Below the pieces are notes generated by a model. The model ran no database searches, had not been told where the DNA came from, and worked only from the letters and a program-made list of their open reading frames with translations. Below are positions 17,790 to 26,178 of a DNA stretch of 64,000 bases, piece after piece. Both the position numbers and the translations under genes were made by a program. Numbering within the stretch: the stretch's first letter is position 1; the number at the start of each line of letters is the position of its first letter. The stretch is from a virus, in IMG/VR virus record IMGVR_UViG_3300037516_001783, positions 43,936 to 107,935 of that record. One strand, 5' to 3'.

Positions 17790-18430
17790 AATAATTCAGA
17801 TTTTTCTATTTCTCTATAATGATGTTCTTTAAAACCGTTTTCATTAAAACCACCATAGGTCAATCTTAAATCGTTGTCAATAAAAAATGCTGTAGCTTCT
17901 GTATTCTTAACACACAATTCTTTTGGGCTGTTACCTACTTGCCAATAACAACCTAAATCTATTAACAACCTTTGAATTTTTACATTATCTTCAATATTGT
18001 CACCAACCCATATTTTACATCTATGTAAAAGTATTGGATTCTGGTCTAAATACCTTTTGATAGCTTTTTCTATAAAAACCCTCTCCATGAAGTTACTTGT
18101 ACGGTGAAGGTGCATTTCACCCATATCTCTTAATTTAACAAGCCTTATATAAGTTTCTCTTGGGATAATCTTAAATTTATCTGTAAAGTACCATCCCCAA
18201 ATAACTTTGATTTGTGTTTTTACTTTAAACCAATACCAAAATCCGACAATACCTACATACAGAATTATTGAACCGAATAATATGGCACCAAACAATGATA
18301 AACCTATGAATATAGAAGCTTGTAACAACAAATTTTTCCTTCTTAAAGATTTGTCATCAAAGACATACATTACTGACATACCGTTCAAAACAAAGTATGT
18401 ACATAACAACACTAATAAAATAATTTCCAT
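17780..18430 (-). CDS. Two-helix membrane protein with cytosolic domain
   Basis: 216 aa. Hydrophobic helices at about residues 2-25 and 38-65 (SIFIGLSLFGAILFGSIILY), then a soluble domain containing HRCKIWVGDNIEDNV, LLIDLGCYWQVG and TAFFIDNDLRLTYG. The soluble part resembles short phage proteins whose role is not known. Overlaps the next gene by 10 nt. Confidence 0.66.
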   Translation of the reverse strand: MEIILLVLLCTYFVLNGMSVMYVFDDKSLRRKNLLLQASIFIGLSLFGAILFGSIILYVGIVGFWYWFKVKTQIKVIWGWYFTDKFKIIPRETYIRLVKLRDMGEMHLHRTSNFMERVFIEKAIKRYLDQNPILLHRCKIWVGDNIEDNVKIQRLLIDLGCYWQVGNSPKELCVKNTEATAFFIDNDLRLTYGGFNENGFKEHHYREIEKSELLCL

Positions 18431-18439
18431 TTTTGTTTT

Positions 18440-18790
18440 TTATTTATACCAATCAATATTTAACCAACCTCCTTCTGTACCGTCAGAATTCCACTGTATA
18501 AAGTAAGATTTCATTTTAGGTAACTTTCTGTTTTCATTGTAATAAGAAACAATGAATTCATAATCATTTTCTAAGATTTTAACCTTCCTGTAGTTCAACT
18601 CTAATTGTGAAACCAAAGGTCTGTAAGAATCTTCACCAATTTCTTCGTAGATTACAAAGTAAACGTCATTTCCTCTTGGGATATCACCTTCATTCCTTAA
18701 AAACAAATCTTTGGTATCTTCATACCTACCAAGTTTTGTAGGTGGTTTTGCTACACAATCTTGTAATGTTAAAATATAAACCTTATCCAT
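18440..18790 (-). CDS. Unrecognised 116-aa protein
   Basis: ATG at 18788-18790, overlapping the end of the preceding gene by 8 nt, preferred to the GTG three codons upstream. Alpha/beta protein (DKVYILTLQDCVAKPPTK, DVYFVIYEEIGEDSY) ending MKSYFIQWNSDGTEGGW. No family. Confidence 0.62.
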   Translation of the reverse strand: MDKVYILTLQDCVAKPPTKLGRYEDTKDLFLRNEGDIPRGNDVYFVIYEEIGEDSYRPLVSQLELNYRKVKILENDYEFIVSYYNENRKLPKMKSYFIQWNSDGTEGGWLNIDWYK

Positions 18791-19334
18791 TTTTAACACC
18801 TTTTGATTTGTCTAAAACTTGATTCATTTTCCTTAATGACTGTAGATAACCAGCATAATTCCCCCAATGAAAACTTCCTGCACTTGCTCTTTCAAATTTC
18901 TTAAGGTTTGCTAATTTCACTAAATCAATAGCGTCTTTCATAGCCTTGTTATAAGAAGTAAAAGTCCCAGACATTTCACAATCACCTGTGAATTCTGACC
19001 AACCTAAACTTGTTCCAGAACTAACTTTCATTATTTGCCAAAGGAATCCGGAAGCATTTGTATAAACAGAAACAAGGACGTCATATTCCCTCATGATTTT
19101 ATGATGTTCTTCTGTCAAACGAATTAACTCTTCTACATCATCTTTTAACTTAACAATGTAACTACTGCTACCACTTGCTATGTACAAACCGTTTGTTATT
19201 GACAAACAATTAACTTGAAATACACTGTCTAAGTGAAAATCGTTGTTTTTAATTTCTTCTGAAACTGGAATCAAGCTTAATCCGTCTCCAGTTATTTTAG
19301 AAATGAATTCTAAATCCTTACCTTTCCTTACCAT
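18783..19334 (-). CDS. Unrecognised 183-aa protein
   Basis: Mixed alpha/beta protein with SSSYIVKLKDDVEEL, VYTNASGFLWQIMKV and a helical C-terminus (NQVLDKSKGVKNG). Overlaps the next gene upstream by 7 nt. No family recognised. Confidence 0.62.
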   Translation of the reverse strand: MVRKGKDLEFISKITGDGLSLIPVSEEIKNNDFHLDSVFQVNCLSITNGLYIASGSSSYIVKLKDDVEELIRLTEEHHKIMREYDVLVSVYTNASGFLWQIMKVSSGTSLGWSEFTGDCEMSGTFTSYNKAMKDAIDLVKLANLKKFERASAGSFHWGNYAGYLQSLRKMNQVLDKSKGVKNG

Positions 19335-19705
19335 TTCTTTCTGAATTTTCTAAGCTTTACTTGCATTTCTAATAACTCACCTCTTATCTGGTGAGCATCT
19401 TCTACATAAACGTCTGAACATTGCATTTTAGCAAGTTCCTCACCGATACATTTAACAAATCTATCAATCTCTTCCTCTATCTTTATAGAAGACATTGTAG
19501 TTGAAACTACCATTTTGATTTTTAGTAATTGAGGTGTAACTCCAGGACTTGAGAAAATAACAATATCAGATTGGTTTAATAATCCAAAAGCTTCACTTTT
19601 AAGGTCTTTACATTTTACGTTGTGTAAATCGAAACCTTTTTCTTTGTGGTTACAATCGTTGATGTCTAAAATTAAGACTTTAGGATTGTCTATTTGATTT
19701 GCCAT
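19328..19705 (-). CDS. Unrecognised 125-aa protein
   Basis: The ATG at 19703-19705 is chosen; the frame stays open further up but runs into the 3' end of the tRNA-like element. KVLILDINDCNHKEKG and SDIVIFSSPGVTPQLLK look like alternate strands and helices of a Rossmann-like fold, and the C-terminus is basic (KLRKFRKKW). Function unknown. Confidence 0.62.
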   Translation of the reverse strand: MANQIDNPKVLILDINDCNHKEKGFDLHNVKCKDLKSEAFGLLNQSDIVIFSSPGVTPQLLKIKMVVSTTMSSIKIEEEIDRFVKCIGEELAKMQCSDVYVEDAHQIRGELLEMQVKLRKFRKKW

Positions 19706-19722
19706 ATAATAATTAAATTTTG

Positions 19723-19791
19723 CCACCCCAATAGGTCTCGAACCTACATCTCTCTGCTCAGAGTATTCTCACCGAATTAAACTACAGGGTG
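19723..19791 (-). tRNA. tRNA-like element with shortened anticodon arm
   Basis: The 3' half is a good tRNA: T arm GTAGG-TTCGAGA-CCTAT, 7-bp acceptor stem CACCCTG/TGGGGTG, discriminator G and no encoded CCA. The D arm is also plausible (GTTT/GAAT with AATTCGGTGA loop). Between the D and T arms only 17 nt remain, where a standard tRNA needs 22-23, and that stretch folds as a short perfect hairpin (CTCTG/CAGAG) with no 7-nt anticodon loop. It may be a decayed tRNA or a tRNA-like RNA; no anticodon is assigned. Confidence 0.5.
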
Positions 19792-19926
19792 GTCAATTAA
19801 AAGTTTAACAGTTTCCTCGGTTTAGACGTCGTTCCCCTCCCACTGTATTTGTTCTACTTGTGACTTTCCCAACCCTTAGGGAATTCACTTTCTTTCAGTT
19901 AATTACTCTGAAGATTTCAAATCAAA
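19792..19926 (-). ncRNA. Structured spacer upstream of the tRNA-like element
   Basis: 135 nt without a plausible ORF and less A/T-rich than usual intergenic DNA here. A hairpin GTGA-A-TTCCC / GGGAA-AG-TCAC is formed by about 19852-19880. In composition and position (just upstream of a tRNA-like element) it resembles the spacers of the 36-37 kb region. Transcription as part of one precursor RNA is inferred. Confidence 0.35.
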
Positions 19927-20106
19927 TTAACTTTTAATTTCTTCGATTGTATAAGTACAACCTTTTTCGTCACAATCAGAAATTACTTTAAATTTCCTCC
20001 CTCTTGATTCAATAACTTCTTGACCTTTAATAACAGCAAGACTTGTGAATTCAAATATTTCTGATATCGTTAAATCAGATTTTGTTTTAATGTTCAAATT
20101 AATCAT
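19927..20106 (-). CDS. Small protein, 59 aa
   Basis: ATG at 20104-20106 and TAA at 19927-19929. Product MINLNIKTKSDLTISEIFEF..., with GQEVIESRGRKFKVISDCD and a CDEKGC pair, beta-rich. AACAGCGTT lies 12 nt before the ATG. The ordered composition supports a real gene; function unknown. Confidence 0.6.
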   Translation of the reverse strand: MINLNIKTKSDLTISEIFEFTSLAVIKGQEVIESRGRKFKVISDCDEKGCTYTIEEIKS

Positions 20107-20118
20107 CTTGAACTATTA

Positions 20119-20127
20119 AACGCTGTT
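20119..20127 (-). promoter_or_regulatory. AACAGCGTT copy between 67-aa lipoprotein and 59-aa gene
   Basis: Begins inside the TAA stop of the lipoprotein gene and ends 12 nt before the next ATG (20106). Confidence 0.4.
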
Positions 20128-20329
20128 ATTTGTTAGATTTTACTGTAGTGGTTTCACCTACCTTGGCAGATTCATATTCATGCTGAGTAACTTCTAAGTC
20201 AACAACTTTCCCTCCAACCTTCATTGCTAAATGAGGTTTACCTTTAACCTTGTATTTACCTGTTACAACTCCTGTTTGTAACTTCATTGAACATGAAACA
20301 AGTAAAGCTAATAATATGAATTTGTACAT
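20126..20329 (-). CDS. Small lipoprotein, 67 aa
   Basis: A short hydrophobic leader (MYKFILLALLVSC) ends in a lipobox LVSC with the acylated cysteine at residue 13. The mature 55 residues are beta-rich and basic (GVVTGKYKVKGKPHLAMKVG). Expected in the outer or inner membrane; superinfection exclusion or lysis-related roles are common for phage lipoproteins, but nothing shows which. Confidence 0.68.
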   Translation of the reverse strand: MYKFILLALLVSCSMKLQTGVVTGKYKVKGKPHLAMKVGGKVVDLEVTQHEYESAKVGETTTVKSNK

Positions 20330-20331
20330 GA

Positions 20332-20820
20332 TTATACTTTTATTTTAGTAAAACGACTTGACATAACTTCCCAAGTATCTTCTCCATCTGTAACCCTGAA
20401 GAACATTCCTTTTGGTGATATCTCCGTTATTTTTACCTTATGTCTGTTATCAAGAATAACAAATTCGCCAACTTTAAATAAAGGTTCTGTAAATAAAGTG
20501 CAATACTTATGTACAGCTTTGAAAACAACTTTAATCAACGGTTCACCTTCAGAAGCTATTTCTATAGTATCAAACTCACCAACTGTTAATGAGTGAATTC
20601 TACATGAATCAGCAAATATTGTAACCCAATCTCTCTTATTTATTTTCTCAACTACAGGCATCAAATCATTCCACTCATTGTAATATGGTAATGGCTCGTA
20701 ATCTTTTGCTTTTGGACAATTGTAGAAATAAAATTTCTTACCTGTAGAAGCTGCAACACCTTCCTTTGGCTCCAAACCCATGTATCTTGCTATACATAAA
20801 ATCTCTTCTGTGTATTCCAT
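20332..20820 (-). CDS. Conserved phage protein of unknown function, 162 aa
   Basis: ATG at 20818-20820 chosen: it follows the previous stop (20822) by one base, whereas the longer frame overlaps that gene by 60 nt. Contains YYNEWNDLMPVVEKI, a motif recurrent in small phage proteins, and a C-terminal SH3-like stretch (FKVGEFVILDNRHKVKI). Function unknown. Confidence 0.66.
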   Translation of the reverse strand: MEYTEEILCIARYMGLEPKEGVAASTGKKFYFYNCPKAKDYEPLPYYNEWNDLMPVVEKINKRDWVTIFADSCRIHSLTVGEFDTIEIASEGEPLIKVVFKAVHKYCTLFTEPLFKVGEFVILDNRHKVKITEISPKGMFFRVTDGEDTWEVMSSRFTKIKV

Positions 20821-20821
20821 G

Positions 20822-21079
20822 TTACCTATTGTCAAGATTCTTAAGTTGTTTAAGATATTCAGAAAGAGATTGTTCAGCTTCATTTTTAGAAGATGATATT
20901 ATTGTACAAATAAATATACCTTTGTAAAAGAAAGTATATTTACTCAAAAAATTATCTATCTTCTCCACTTCAATTGTAATCTGTTTTGTTGAACACCATT
21001 TGATTACAGTCAAAACACACAATGAAATTGAAACTAACAGAATGCTAATTTGAATTGGTTCTGGAATTGTACACCACAT
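20822..21079 (-). CDS. Small membrane protein, 85 aa
   Basis: One strong hydrophobic helix at residues 8-27 (PIQISILLVSISLCVLTVI), then a soluble tail with KNEAEQSLSEYLKQLK. No family. Confidence 0.6.
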   Translation of the reverse strand: MWCTIPEPIQISILLVSISLCVLTVIKWCSTKQITIEVEKIDNFLSKYTFFYKGIFICTIISSSKNEAEQSLSEYLKQLKNLDNR

Positions 21080-21080
21080 A

Positions 21081-21371
21081 TTACTTATTGTTTAAAGATA
21101 TAAACCTTTCAATGTCTTGTCTGTATTCTTCGTCAGAAACTAAAACAGAAGTATCTTTGACAGGAAACCTCTTAGTTCTTTTATCAGACCAGCATGAATG
21201 TTTTGTATGAAGAGAATCAAGCTTAAATTGAATCTTAGCTTTTTCTAAACTTATAGCAGTAGAATCCTTAATCTTCTCTATTTGTTTGTCTCTTAAGGCT
21301 TTTTCATAACCTTGATTGTAGCAGAAAACAATAAGTAAAGTTGAAAATGATAAAATAATTAAATACTTCAT
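21081..21371 (-). CDS. Signal-anchored 96-aa protein
   Basis: N-terminal hydrophobic segment (YLIILSFSTLLIVFCY) followed by a charged helix (EKALRDKQIEKIKD) and a C-terminal region with one SCW. The layout (membrane anchor plus periplasmic coiled coil) is like that of spanin-type proteins, but no partner is evident, so this is only one possibility. Confidence 0.6.
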   Translation of the reverse strand: MKYLIILSFSTLLIVFCYNQGYEKALRDKQIEKIKDSTAISLEKAKIQFKLDSLHTKHSCWSDKRTKRFPVKDTSVLVSDEEYRQDIERFISLNNK

Positions 21372-21373
21372 TG

Positions 21374-21724
21374 TTATGAAACAGATTTTGGTTTATGTTT
21401 TTCAACTAATTCGTCAACTTCTACTCCTAACTGCCCAAGTTCCATGATTTCAGAAGTTTCAACACCTTCTACAGTTGTTACTTTCTTCATCTTCAATGTT
21501 TCATCAGATTTTTTAGGGAATACTAACTTGTAAATACAGTTTTCCTCAATGGCTTTTATCATCACCTTGCAATAGGTAACCATTTCTCTTTTGTTCCACT
21601 GATTTGGAAAAAGGTCTATTGATTTATTCCAGGAATTTGAAGTATTTCCTGTTCTTAATACTTCATCTAATCTCCTTGTCCAAGTTTGTAATGGAGTTTC
21701 TTCTTCGATAACAAATTTCTTCAT
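21374..21724 (-). CDS. Unrecognised 116-aa protein
   Basis: Helical protein: EEETPLQTWTRRLDEVLRTG and WNKREMVTYCKVMIKAIEEN, with an acidic C-terminus (GVEVDELVEKHKPKS). AACAGCGTT ends 9 nt before the ATG. No family. Confidence 0.62.
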   Translation of the reverse strand: MKKFVIEEETPLQTWTRRLDEVLRTGNTSNSWNKSIDLFPNQWNKREMVTYCKVMIKAIEENCIYKLVFPKKSDETLKMKKVTTVEGVETSEIMELGQLGVEVDELVEKHKPKSVS

Positions 21725-21733
21725 AGTTTTTAA

Positions 21734-21742
21734 AACGCTGTT
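21734..21742 (-). promoter_or_regulatory. AACAGCGTT copy at a stop-start junction
   Basis: Overlaps the TAA of the 87-aa gene (21741-21743) and ends 9 nt before the ATG at 21724; occupies almost the whole intergenic gap. Confidence 0.42.
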
Positions 21743-22004
21743 ATTTACACAGCTTCAATGTGGTAAATTTTAAATGTTCTTCCAAAATATCTTCAATACT
21801 ATTCACATTAAAGACTCTTGATTTTAGTGTACAAACATCTACAGCAAAACATTTAGAAACATAACAATGGTCTTTAAGAATATCATAACAAATCCTTACT
21901 CCATCTTTTATCATGTGAACCTCATTTTGAGATGTAAAGGTTTCTGTAAATCCTGTGCTGTTGTTAAGCACTATCTTACGGAACTTATCTTCTCTACTAT
22001 CCAT
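21741..22004 (-). CDS. Unrecognised 87-aa protein
   Basis: Mixed alpha/beta, with HMIKDGVRICYDILKDHCYV and CTLKSRVFNVNSIEDILEE; three or four cysteines but no clear metal motif. Confidence 0.6.
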   Translation of the reverse strand: MDSREDKFRKIVLNNSTGFTETFTSQNEVHMIKDGVRICYDILKDHCYVSKCFAVDVCTLKSRVFNVNSIEDILEEHLKFTTLKLCK

Positions 22005-22006
22005 AA

Positions 22007-22411
22007 TTATGCTCTGTAATTACTTAACAATCTAACATACCAAGGCAATCCTTTTGCCACTCTTTTTCTTATAGCATCGAATTCCTTTTCTAAATCATAA
22101 ATTGACATATTTGTAACATCAAATGAATCAAAAATGTAGTGCTGGAATTGGTAAGTACACTGTCCTAAAGTATTATCTGTTATCTCACCTCCAGAATCTA
22201 TATTGTAGAAATGAATACAAGGTGAATCATTGTACATGTAAAATCCGGCAACTATTTTCTTCTGACCTTTCTTCTTAGCGTCATTGAAAGCATTGATATG
22301 GCAGACATAATTGTACCTACATTTTCCTGCTATTGGGTAGATTTGTTTCAACTGAGATTTTATATTCTCACAGATGATTTCCTTAGCTTTGTTATTTAAA
22401 ATACTAAACAT
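22007..22411 (-). CDS. Small phage protein with PWYxRLL tail, 134 aa
   Basis: ATG at 22409-22411, overlapping the upstream TAG (TATGTTTAG), chosen over a TTG. Contains CRYNYVCHINAFNDAKK and an IHFYNIDSGGEITDNTLG stretch typical of a recurrent phage family of unknown role. The C-terminus GLPWYVRLLS resembles KQPWYLRLLL in the 82-aa protein at 27998-28246. Confidence 0.66.
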   Translation of the reverse strand: MFSILNNKAKEIICENIKSQLKQIYPIAGKCRYNYVCHINAFNDAKKKGQKKIVAGFYMYNDSPCIHFYNIDSGGEITDNTLGQCTYQFQHYIFDSFDVTNMSIYDLEKEFDAIRKRVAKGLPWYVRLLSNYRA

Positions 22412-22757
22412 ATTTCTCAATTAATGAATTTTGAACTTCTAAAACTTGTTCGTAAGTAAGTCTTTTTAACAACTCTGTTATGCTGTCAATAACTTTAGGT
22501 TTCAAATTCATTTTCTCATAATCCCACCTTGAATTATACAAAACATAATCTGTAGAATAGTTTGTTACTTGTGTCAAATCTTCTACATGAAACTTCTCTT
22601 TAAACCAAGGTCTTTCCTCAACCTTAAGAGTAAAATATTTCCTACCTACCTTGTCAACTACAGCTTCAAAACCACCATCTTTGTTATGTCTAGCTAAATT
22701 TCCTGTTAATTTGACATAGAACTTTTGTCCCTCATGTATGTTACTTTGAAAAACCAT
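22404..22757 (-). CDS. Unrecognised 117-aa protein
   Basis: The first 55 residues are SH3-like (GQKFYVKLTGNLARHN, FEAVVDKVGRKYFTLKVE); the last 30 are helical (DSITELLKRLTYEQVLEV). No known family. Confidence 0.62.
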   Translation of the reverse strand: MVFQSNIHEGQKFYVKLTGNLARHNKDGGFEAVVDKVGRKYFTLKVEERPWFKEKFHVEDLTQVTNYSTDYVLYNSRWDYEKMNLKPKVIDSITELLKRLTYEQVLEVQNSLIEKYV

Positions 22758-22758
22758 C

Positions 22759-23130
22759 CTAATTGATTTTAATGATTATCACATTTGGTGAAGTTGTTCC
22801 CCACTTCTTACAAATCTCAGCTTGTTCTGTAAAGAACCTGTTCAAACGGTCGTCGAATCCAAGACTCGTATTATCATCATTACTTTTAATGATTTTAACC
22901 AACGGTGAGATATTTTCTACAATTGGTCGTACATATACACCATTATTGAAAATTAAACCTCCAATGACCTCAATTTTATCAGTTTTCTTTACAACTAAAG
23001 GTCTTATGTAATGTCCACCATCAAAATGACGATGATAAGAAAGGAACTGTTCACCCTTGTCGTCTTTTGCAATTGACATACCGTGGGCTCCACCATTTTC
23101 TAACTGAATGTACTGAAATTTATTTTCCAT
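22759..23130 (-). CDS. Unrecognised 123-aa protein
   Basis: ATG at 23128-23130, overlapping the upstream stop by 11 nt, preferred to the TTG seven codons earlier. Glycine/histidine-rich beta region (LENGGAHGMSIAKD, SYHRHFDGGHYIRPLVV). No family. Confidence 0.6.
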   Translation of the reverse strand: MENKFQYIQLENGGAHGMSIAKDDKGEQFLSYHRHFDGGHYIRPLVVKKTDKIEVIGGLIFNNGVYVRPIVENISPLVKIIKSNDDNTSLGFDDRLNRFFTEQAEICKKWGTTSPNVIIIKIN

Positions 23131-23773
23131 CTCTAATGTGACCAAGTTCAAATCCTAAATAAAACCTTGCATTGTCAAGTTCTGAAAGGCAGTTCGAACA
23201 ATGAATAAATAGATTAAAAGTTTCTCTATCACCTTGTGTAGAATGTTTTTGATTTATCTCGTCAATAACATCGTCACATTCTTTTCTGGTCTTACCAACC
23301 TCTTCTCTCAACCAATCAATTTTCGCAATGTAAGGTATTGTCTCAGCATAACGATGTGATGATAGAGTTGCTTTATCACTTGCTGGTTCGATATCTGCAA
23401 CTGTTTCTCTTTTACCGTCATTCTGGTATGGGGTTGCTTCACCTAACAAACCTAAGATTTTTCCCAATCTTGCTTTTGCTAATCTTAAGGAATTTGAACA
23501 CAGTTGAAGTTCAGAAGTGTTTTGTATAAAACCAACTTCAGTGTCAAGAGGGATAAACAATTCACCATTTGAATTCCTAAACATTTCCTCCATCTCAGAA
23601 ATTGTTGGTGGTAAATCCTTTCCCACTTCTGTATTTAACCATTCTGAAACACCTTTTTCGTGTAATTCATTAATTGTTATCTTACCAGAAGGTTTTGGTT
23701 GTTGCCATAACTCATCTACCAATTGGTTCAAGGTATCAATTTTCAACCTTAACTCTATTATCTTAGTTTCCAT
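23120..23773 (-). CDS. Unrecognised 217-aa helical protein
   Basis: Predominantly helical: IELRLKIDTLNQLVDELW at the start, SEMEEMFRNSNG, KARLGKILGLLGEA, and two cysteines near the end (FIHCSNCLSELD). No family recognised. Confidence 0.62.
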   Translation of the reverse strand: METKIIELRLKIDTLNQLVDELWQQPKPSGKITINELHEKGVSEWLNTEVGKDLPPTISEMEEMFRNSNGELFIPLDTEVGFIQNTSELQLCSNSLRLAKARLGKILGLLGEATPYQNDGKRETVADIEPASDKATLSSHRYAETIPYIAKIDWLREEVGKTRKECDDVIDEINQKHSTQGDRETFNLFIHCSNCLSELDNARFYLGFELGHIRDGK

Positions 23774-23960
23774 TGTTATTATTTTTATAATTTTGAATTT
23801 GATATTTACGAGCCATAATCCTGTTCTGAATATTATGTATATCTCTTGATGTCTCTAAATTGTCTGAACTGTGAATAATATCAAGTTTTAAAATTTCACC
23901 CCATAATTCAGAAGTTAATTTTAAAACCTTTTCAACTTGTTCATCTTCATTAACTCCCAT
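23763..23960 (-). CDS. Unrecognised 65-aa protein
   Basis: ATG at 23958-23960 rather than an upstream TTG. Short helical protein (KVLKLTSELWGEILKLD) with an asparagine-rich tail; its end overlaps the next gene by 11 nt. Confidence 0.58.
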   Translation of the reverse strand: MGVNEDEQVEKVLKLTSELWGEILKLDIIHSSDNLETSRDIHNIQNRIMARKYQIQNYKNNNNGN

Positions 23961-23976
23961 AAACAATCTAACTCTG

Positions 23977-25959
23977 TTACTGTTTTATAATTCTGTAGTG
24001 GGATTTTGGGTCTGGGTTCACCTCATGTTTGATGACATTCTTTTCCTCGTCTACCAACAAATAATTACCTTTATTGATTTTCTTAGCACACCAACCACAG
24101 TAGCTAAAAGTCAGGTAAATCCCATTTGAATAATCCTTACTCATTGGGTCTGTTATGTTGTACAAAGGGTTTGTATCTTGTAAAAGTGTATTCCCTTTGT
24201 AAGGAATTAAACCGTAGTAATGGTAATTCTGGTAACCGTATGGAAGGTCATCTCTTTCACAATCTAAAATGTAACAAAGGTCGGACCATTTCTTTATGTG
24301 AAAGTAAGTGTAAAAGTGCGAACTTTGTGTTTTATTACAACATTGACAAGTTAATGAATGTTCATCATAAAAACTTCTTTTCCTTTGCCTTTCTCTTTTC
24401 AAATTTGGAGCGTCTATAGGAATTGTCGAATAAATCCCTTCTTTTCTACCTTTGACATTGTACTTCAACTTGTCGAATCTTGTTTGACATCCTCTACTTC
24501 CGAACTGTTCTATTTCAAAATTGTTCTTAACATAAATTTCATCAAAATTAAAAACAAGTTCTTTAACCCTTTCGAATTTCTGACTTAACATGTCACTCAA
24601 GATTTCTCTATCCCTGTCTCTGTTATAGTTCTTCTGTATATGTTCTCTTACTGAATCAGCCTTTTTATTTAACAAATACCAACGTGTAAGTTTCTCAATC
24701 CTATCTACAGTCCCTACCCAGTTCTCGTCGTAATAACGGTCATTTTTAACAACGTCTTTATTGACAACTGTAAGTTCAGAAGATTTAACTCCTTTCAAGG
24801 CTGTACCTATCAGGTCTTGGTAAAATTCATCTACACCTTTGTAATTAACAAAGTCATCAGATTTAACCTCACCATTATCTTGTTGCCCTATTAAGAATTT
24901 AGGATTGTCAATGAAACCTTTCAAACTTATTGTTTGTCCATAATCACCTTTGTATTCGTCTATGTTATCTAACAAGAATTTAGCATAGTGATAGAAGTAA
25001 AAAGGATATGAAGGATGTACATTTTGCCAATCCTCAAAGTAATATTCAGCACTGTACTTTGAATTCCTTAGGCTACCTTGTTTTCTGTGTTCTGTTACAT
25101 CATCAAGTAAAAACCAAGGAAGTTCCAAACCACCTTCTCTGTCGAATGGGATTTCTTTGTCTGTATATCGGTATTTCTTTTCATTGTACCTCCCAGCAAT
25201 CACTCCCTTTCCATATGGGTTGTTAAAATCTCCTCCTATTTGTTGAACCCAGACATTACCTTTATAGGAAATCAGTAACATGAACTGTGAGAAGTCTAAC
25301 TCAACTCTATCAATTCTTAAGAATAATGAAACAACTAATTTGTCGTGTGTTTTGAATGAAAAGTTTTTCTGGAAATCAAACCATTCGTTTACATCGTCAG
25401 ACATAATTATCTTAGGATACAAATACAGAGGTTTGTTAAATAACCTTTCTGTTATGACTTCACCTTCTAATAGCTTGTGAGTTGTTTTAAGATTTATAAC
25501 ATTCCCAACAGCCTGTTTTGCTTCTATTATGTTTCTTGGTGATAGGTAGTTTGCTTTTAACTTGTCCTCACTTATGTATTTAAACTCAATAAAAGTGTCC
25601 AAGTACATTTGATACTCAGAATTCAACCAAAGTTTATAAGTAAATTTTGTTTCTCTGATTAATGAGAGAATTACGAAGGTCTGTTGAAGGTTTTCATCTG
25701 ATTCAAATACATCATCCCTCAAATCTAAGAGCCTTGTGTAGTCTCTTATTCTTCGGTATAAATAAGAGTTGAGAATTTCTAATGCAAAACCGTGGTAATT
25801 CAAATTCATGAACAACTTACAATTAAAAAGTGCACTTTCTATTCCTGAAAGGTCTACTCTTCTGGAAGTCCATTTAGTATCTAAAAATTTAGATTCATCT
25901 ATTGAAAAGAACTTCATGTACCTGTCATAAAGTTGTTCAGTTGTTTCTTTGAAGTTCAC
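23977..25959 (-). CDS. Large zinc-binding protein of unknown function, 660 aa
   Basis: Starts with GTG (25957-25959), in a GTGA overlap with the frameshifted gene before it. The largest gene of the accessory block and not recognised. The N-terminal 150 residues are helical; residues 200-330 are rich in aromatic and charged residues (DFNNPYGKGVIAGRYN). Two C..C pairs, LTCQCCNKTQ and SYCGWCAKKI, lie about 95 residues apart near the C-terminus and probably bind one zinc together with flanking histidines; a basic stretch (RKRSFYDEH) precedes the first pair. The zinc knuckle suggests nucleic-acid binding or a nuclease-like module, but no catalytic motif was found. Confidence 0.7.
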   Translation of the reverse strand: MNFKETTEQLYDRYMKFFSIDESKFLDTKWTSRRVDLSGIESALFNCKLFMNLNYHGFALEILNSYLYRRIRDYTRLLDLRDDVFESDENLQQTFVILSLIRETKFTYKLWLNSEYQMYLDTFIEFKYISEDKLKANYLSPRNIIEAKQAVGNVINLKTTHKLLEGEVITERLFNKPLYLYPKIIMSDDVNEWFDFQKNFSFKTHDKLVVSLFLRIDRVELDFSQFMLLISYKGNVWVQQIGGDFNNPYGKGVIAGRYNEKKYRYTDKEIPFDREGGLELPWFLLDDVTEHRKQGSLRNSKYSAEYYFEDWQNVHPSYPFYFYHYAKFLLDNIDEYKGDYGQTISLKGFIDNPKFLIGQQDNGEVKSDDFVNYKGVDEFYQDLIGTALKGVKSSELTVVNKDVVKNDRYYDENWVGTVDRIEKLTRWYLLNKKADSVREHIQKNYNRDRDREILSDMLSQKFERVKELVFNFDEIYVKNNFEIEQFGSRGCQTRFDKLKYNVKGRKEGIYSTIPIDAPNLKRERQRKRSFYDEHSLTCQCCNKTQSSHFYTYFHIKKWSDLCYILDCERDDLPYGYQNYHYYGLIPYKGNTLLQDTNPLYNITDPMSKDYSNGIYLTFSYCGWCAKKINKGNYLLVDEEKNVIKHEVNPDPKSHYRIIKQ

Positions 25960-26173
25960 AGTTTTAACTTTTTACAATGATTTACAATCTTTAAGTAATA
26001 TTCACAATCAACTTTGTTGTTTGTTGGTTCTGCTGAACTGTATGAACCATGACCTTCATAACCAGCACTATCCCCAGCCAAATCTTGACCACACAAAGCA
26101 ACGTCAGCCGATGATACACCTGTAAAATGTACTACCTTAAAACCATCTTCAAATGTTTGAACTTGCTTTTCAT
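25956..26173 (-). pseudogene. Small conserved phage protein with a frameshift after codon 2
   Basis: A 71-codon frame ending TGA at 25956-25958 encodes FKVVHFTGVSS, then LCGQDLAGDSAGYEGHG and CEYYLKIVNHCK, a small phage family I recognise (H-F-T-G, then LCG-D--GD, and a closing C..xx-V-HC). The frame has no start codon. The only nearby ATG (26171-26173) is one frame off, in the context ATGAAAAGC; one extra A in that run would give a normal start. Either a real disruption, a sequencing homopolymer error, or frameshifting. The GTGA overlap with the next gene argues that the reading frame is, or was until recently, translated. Confidence 0.6.
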
Positions 26174-26178
26174 GTTAC

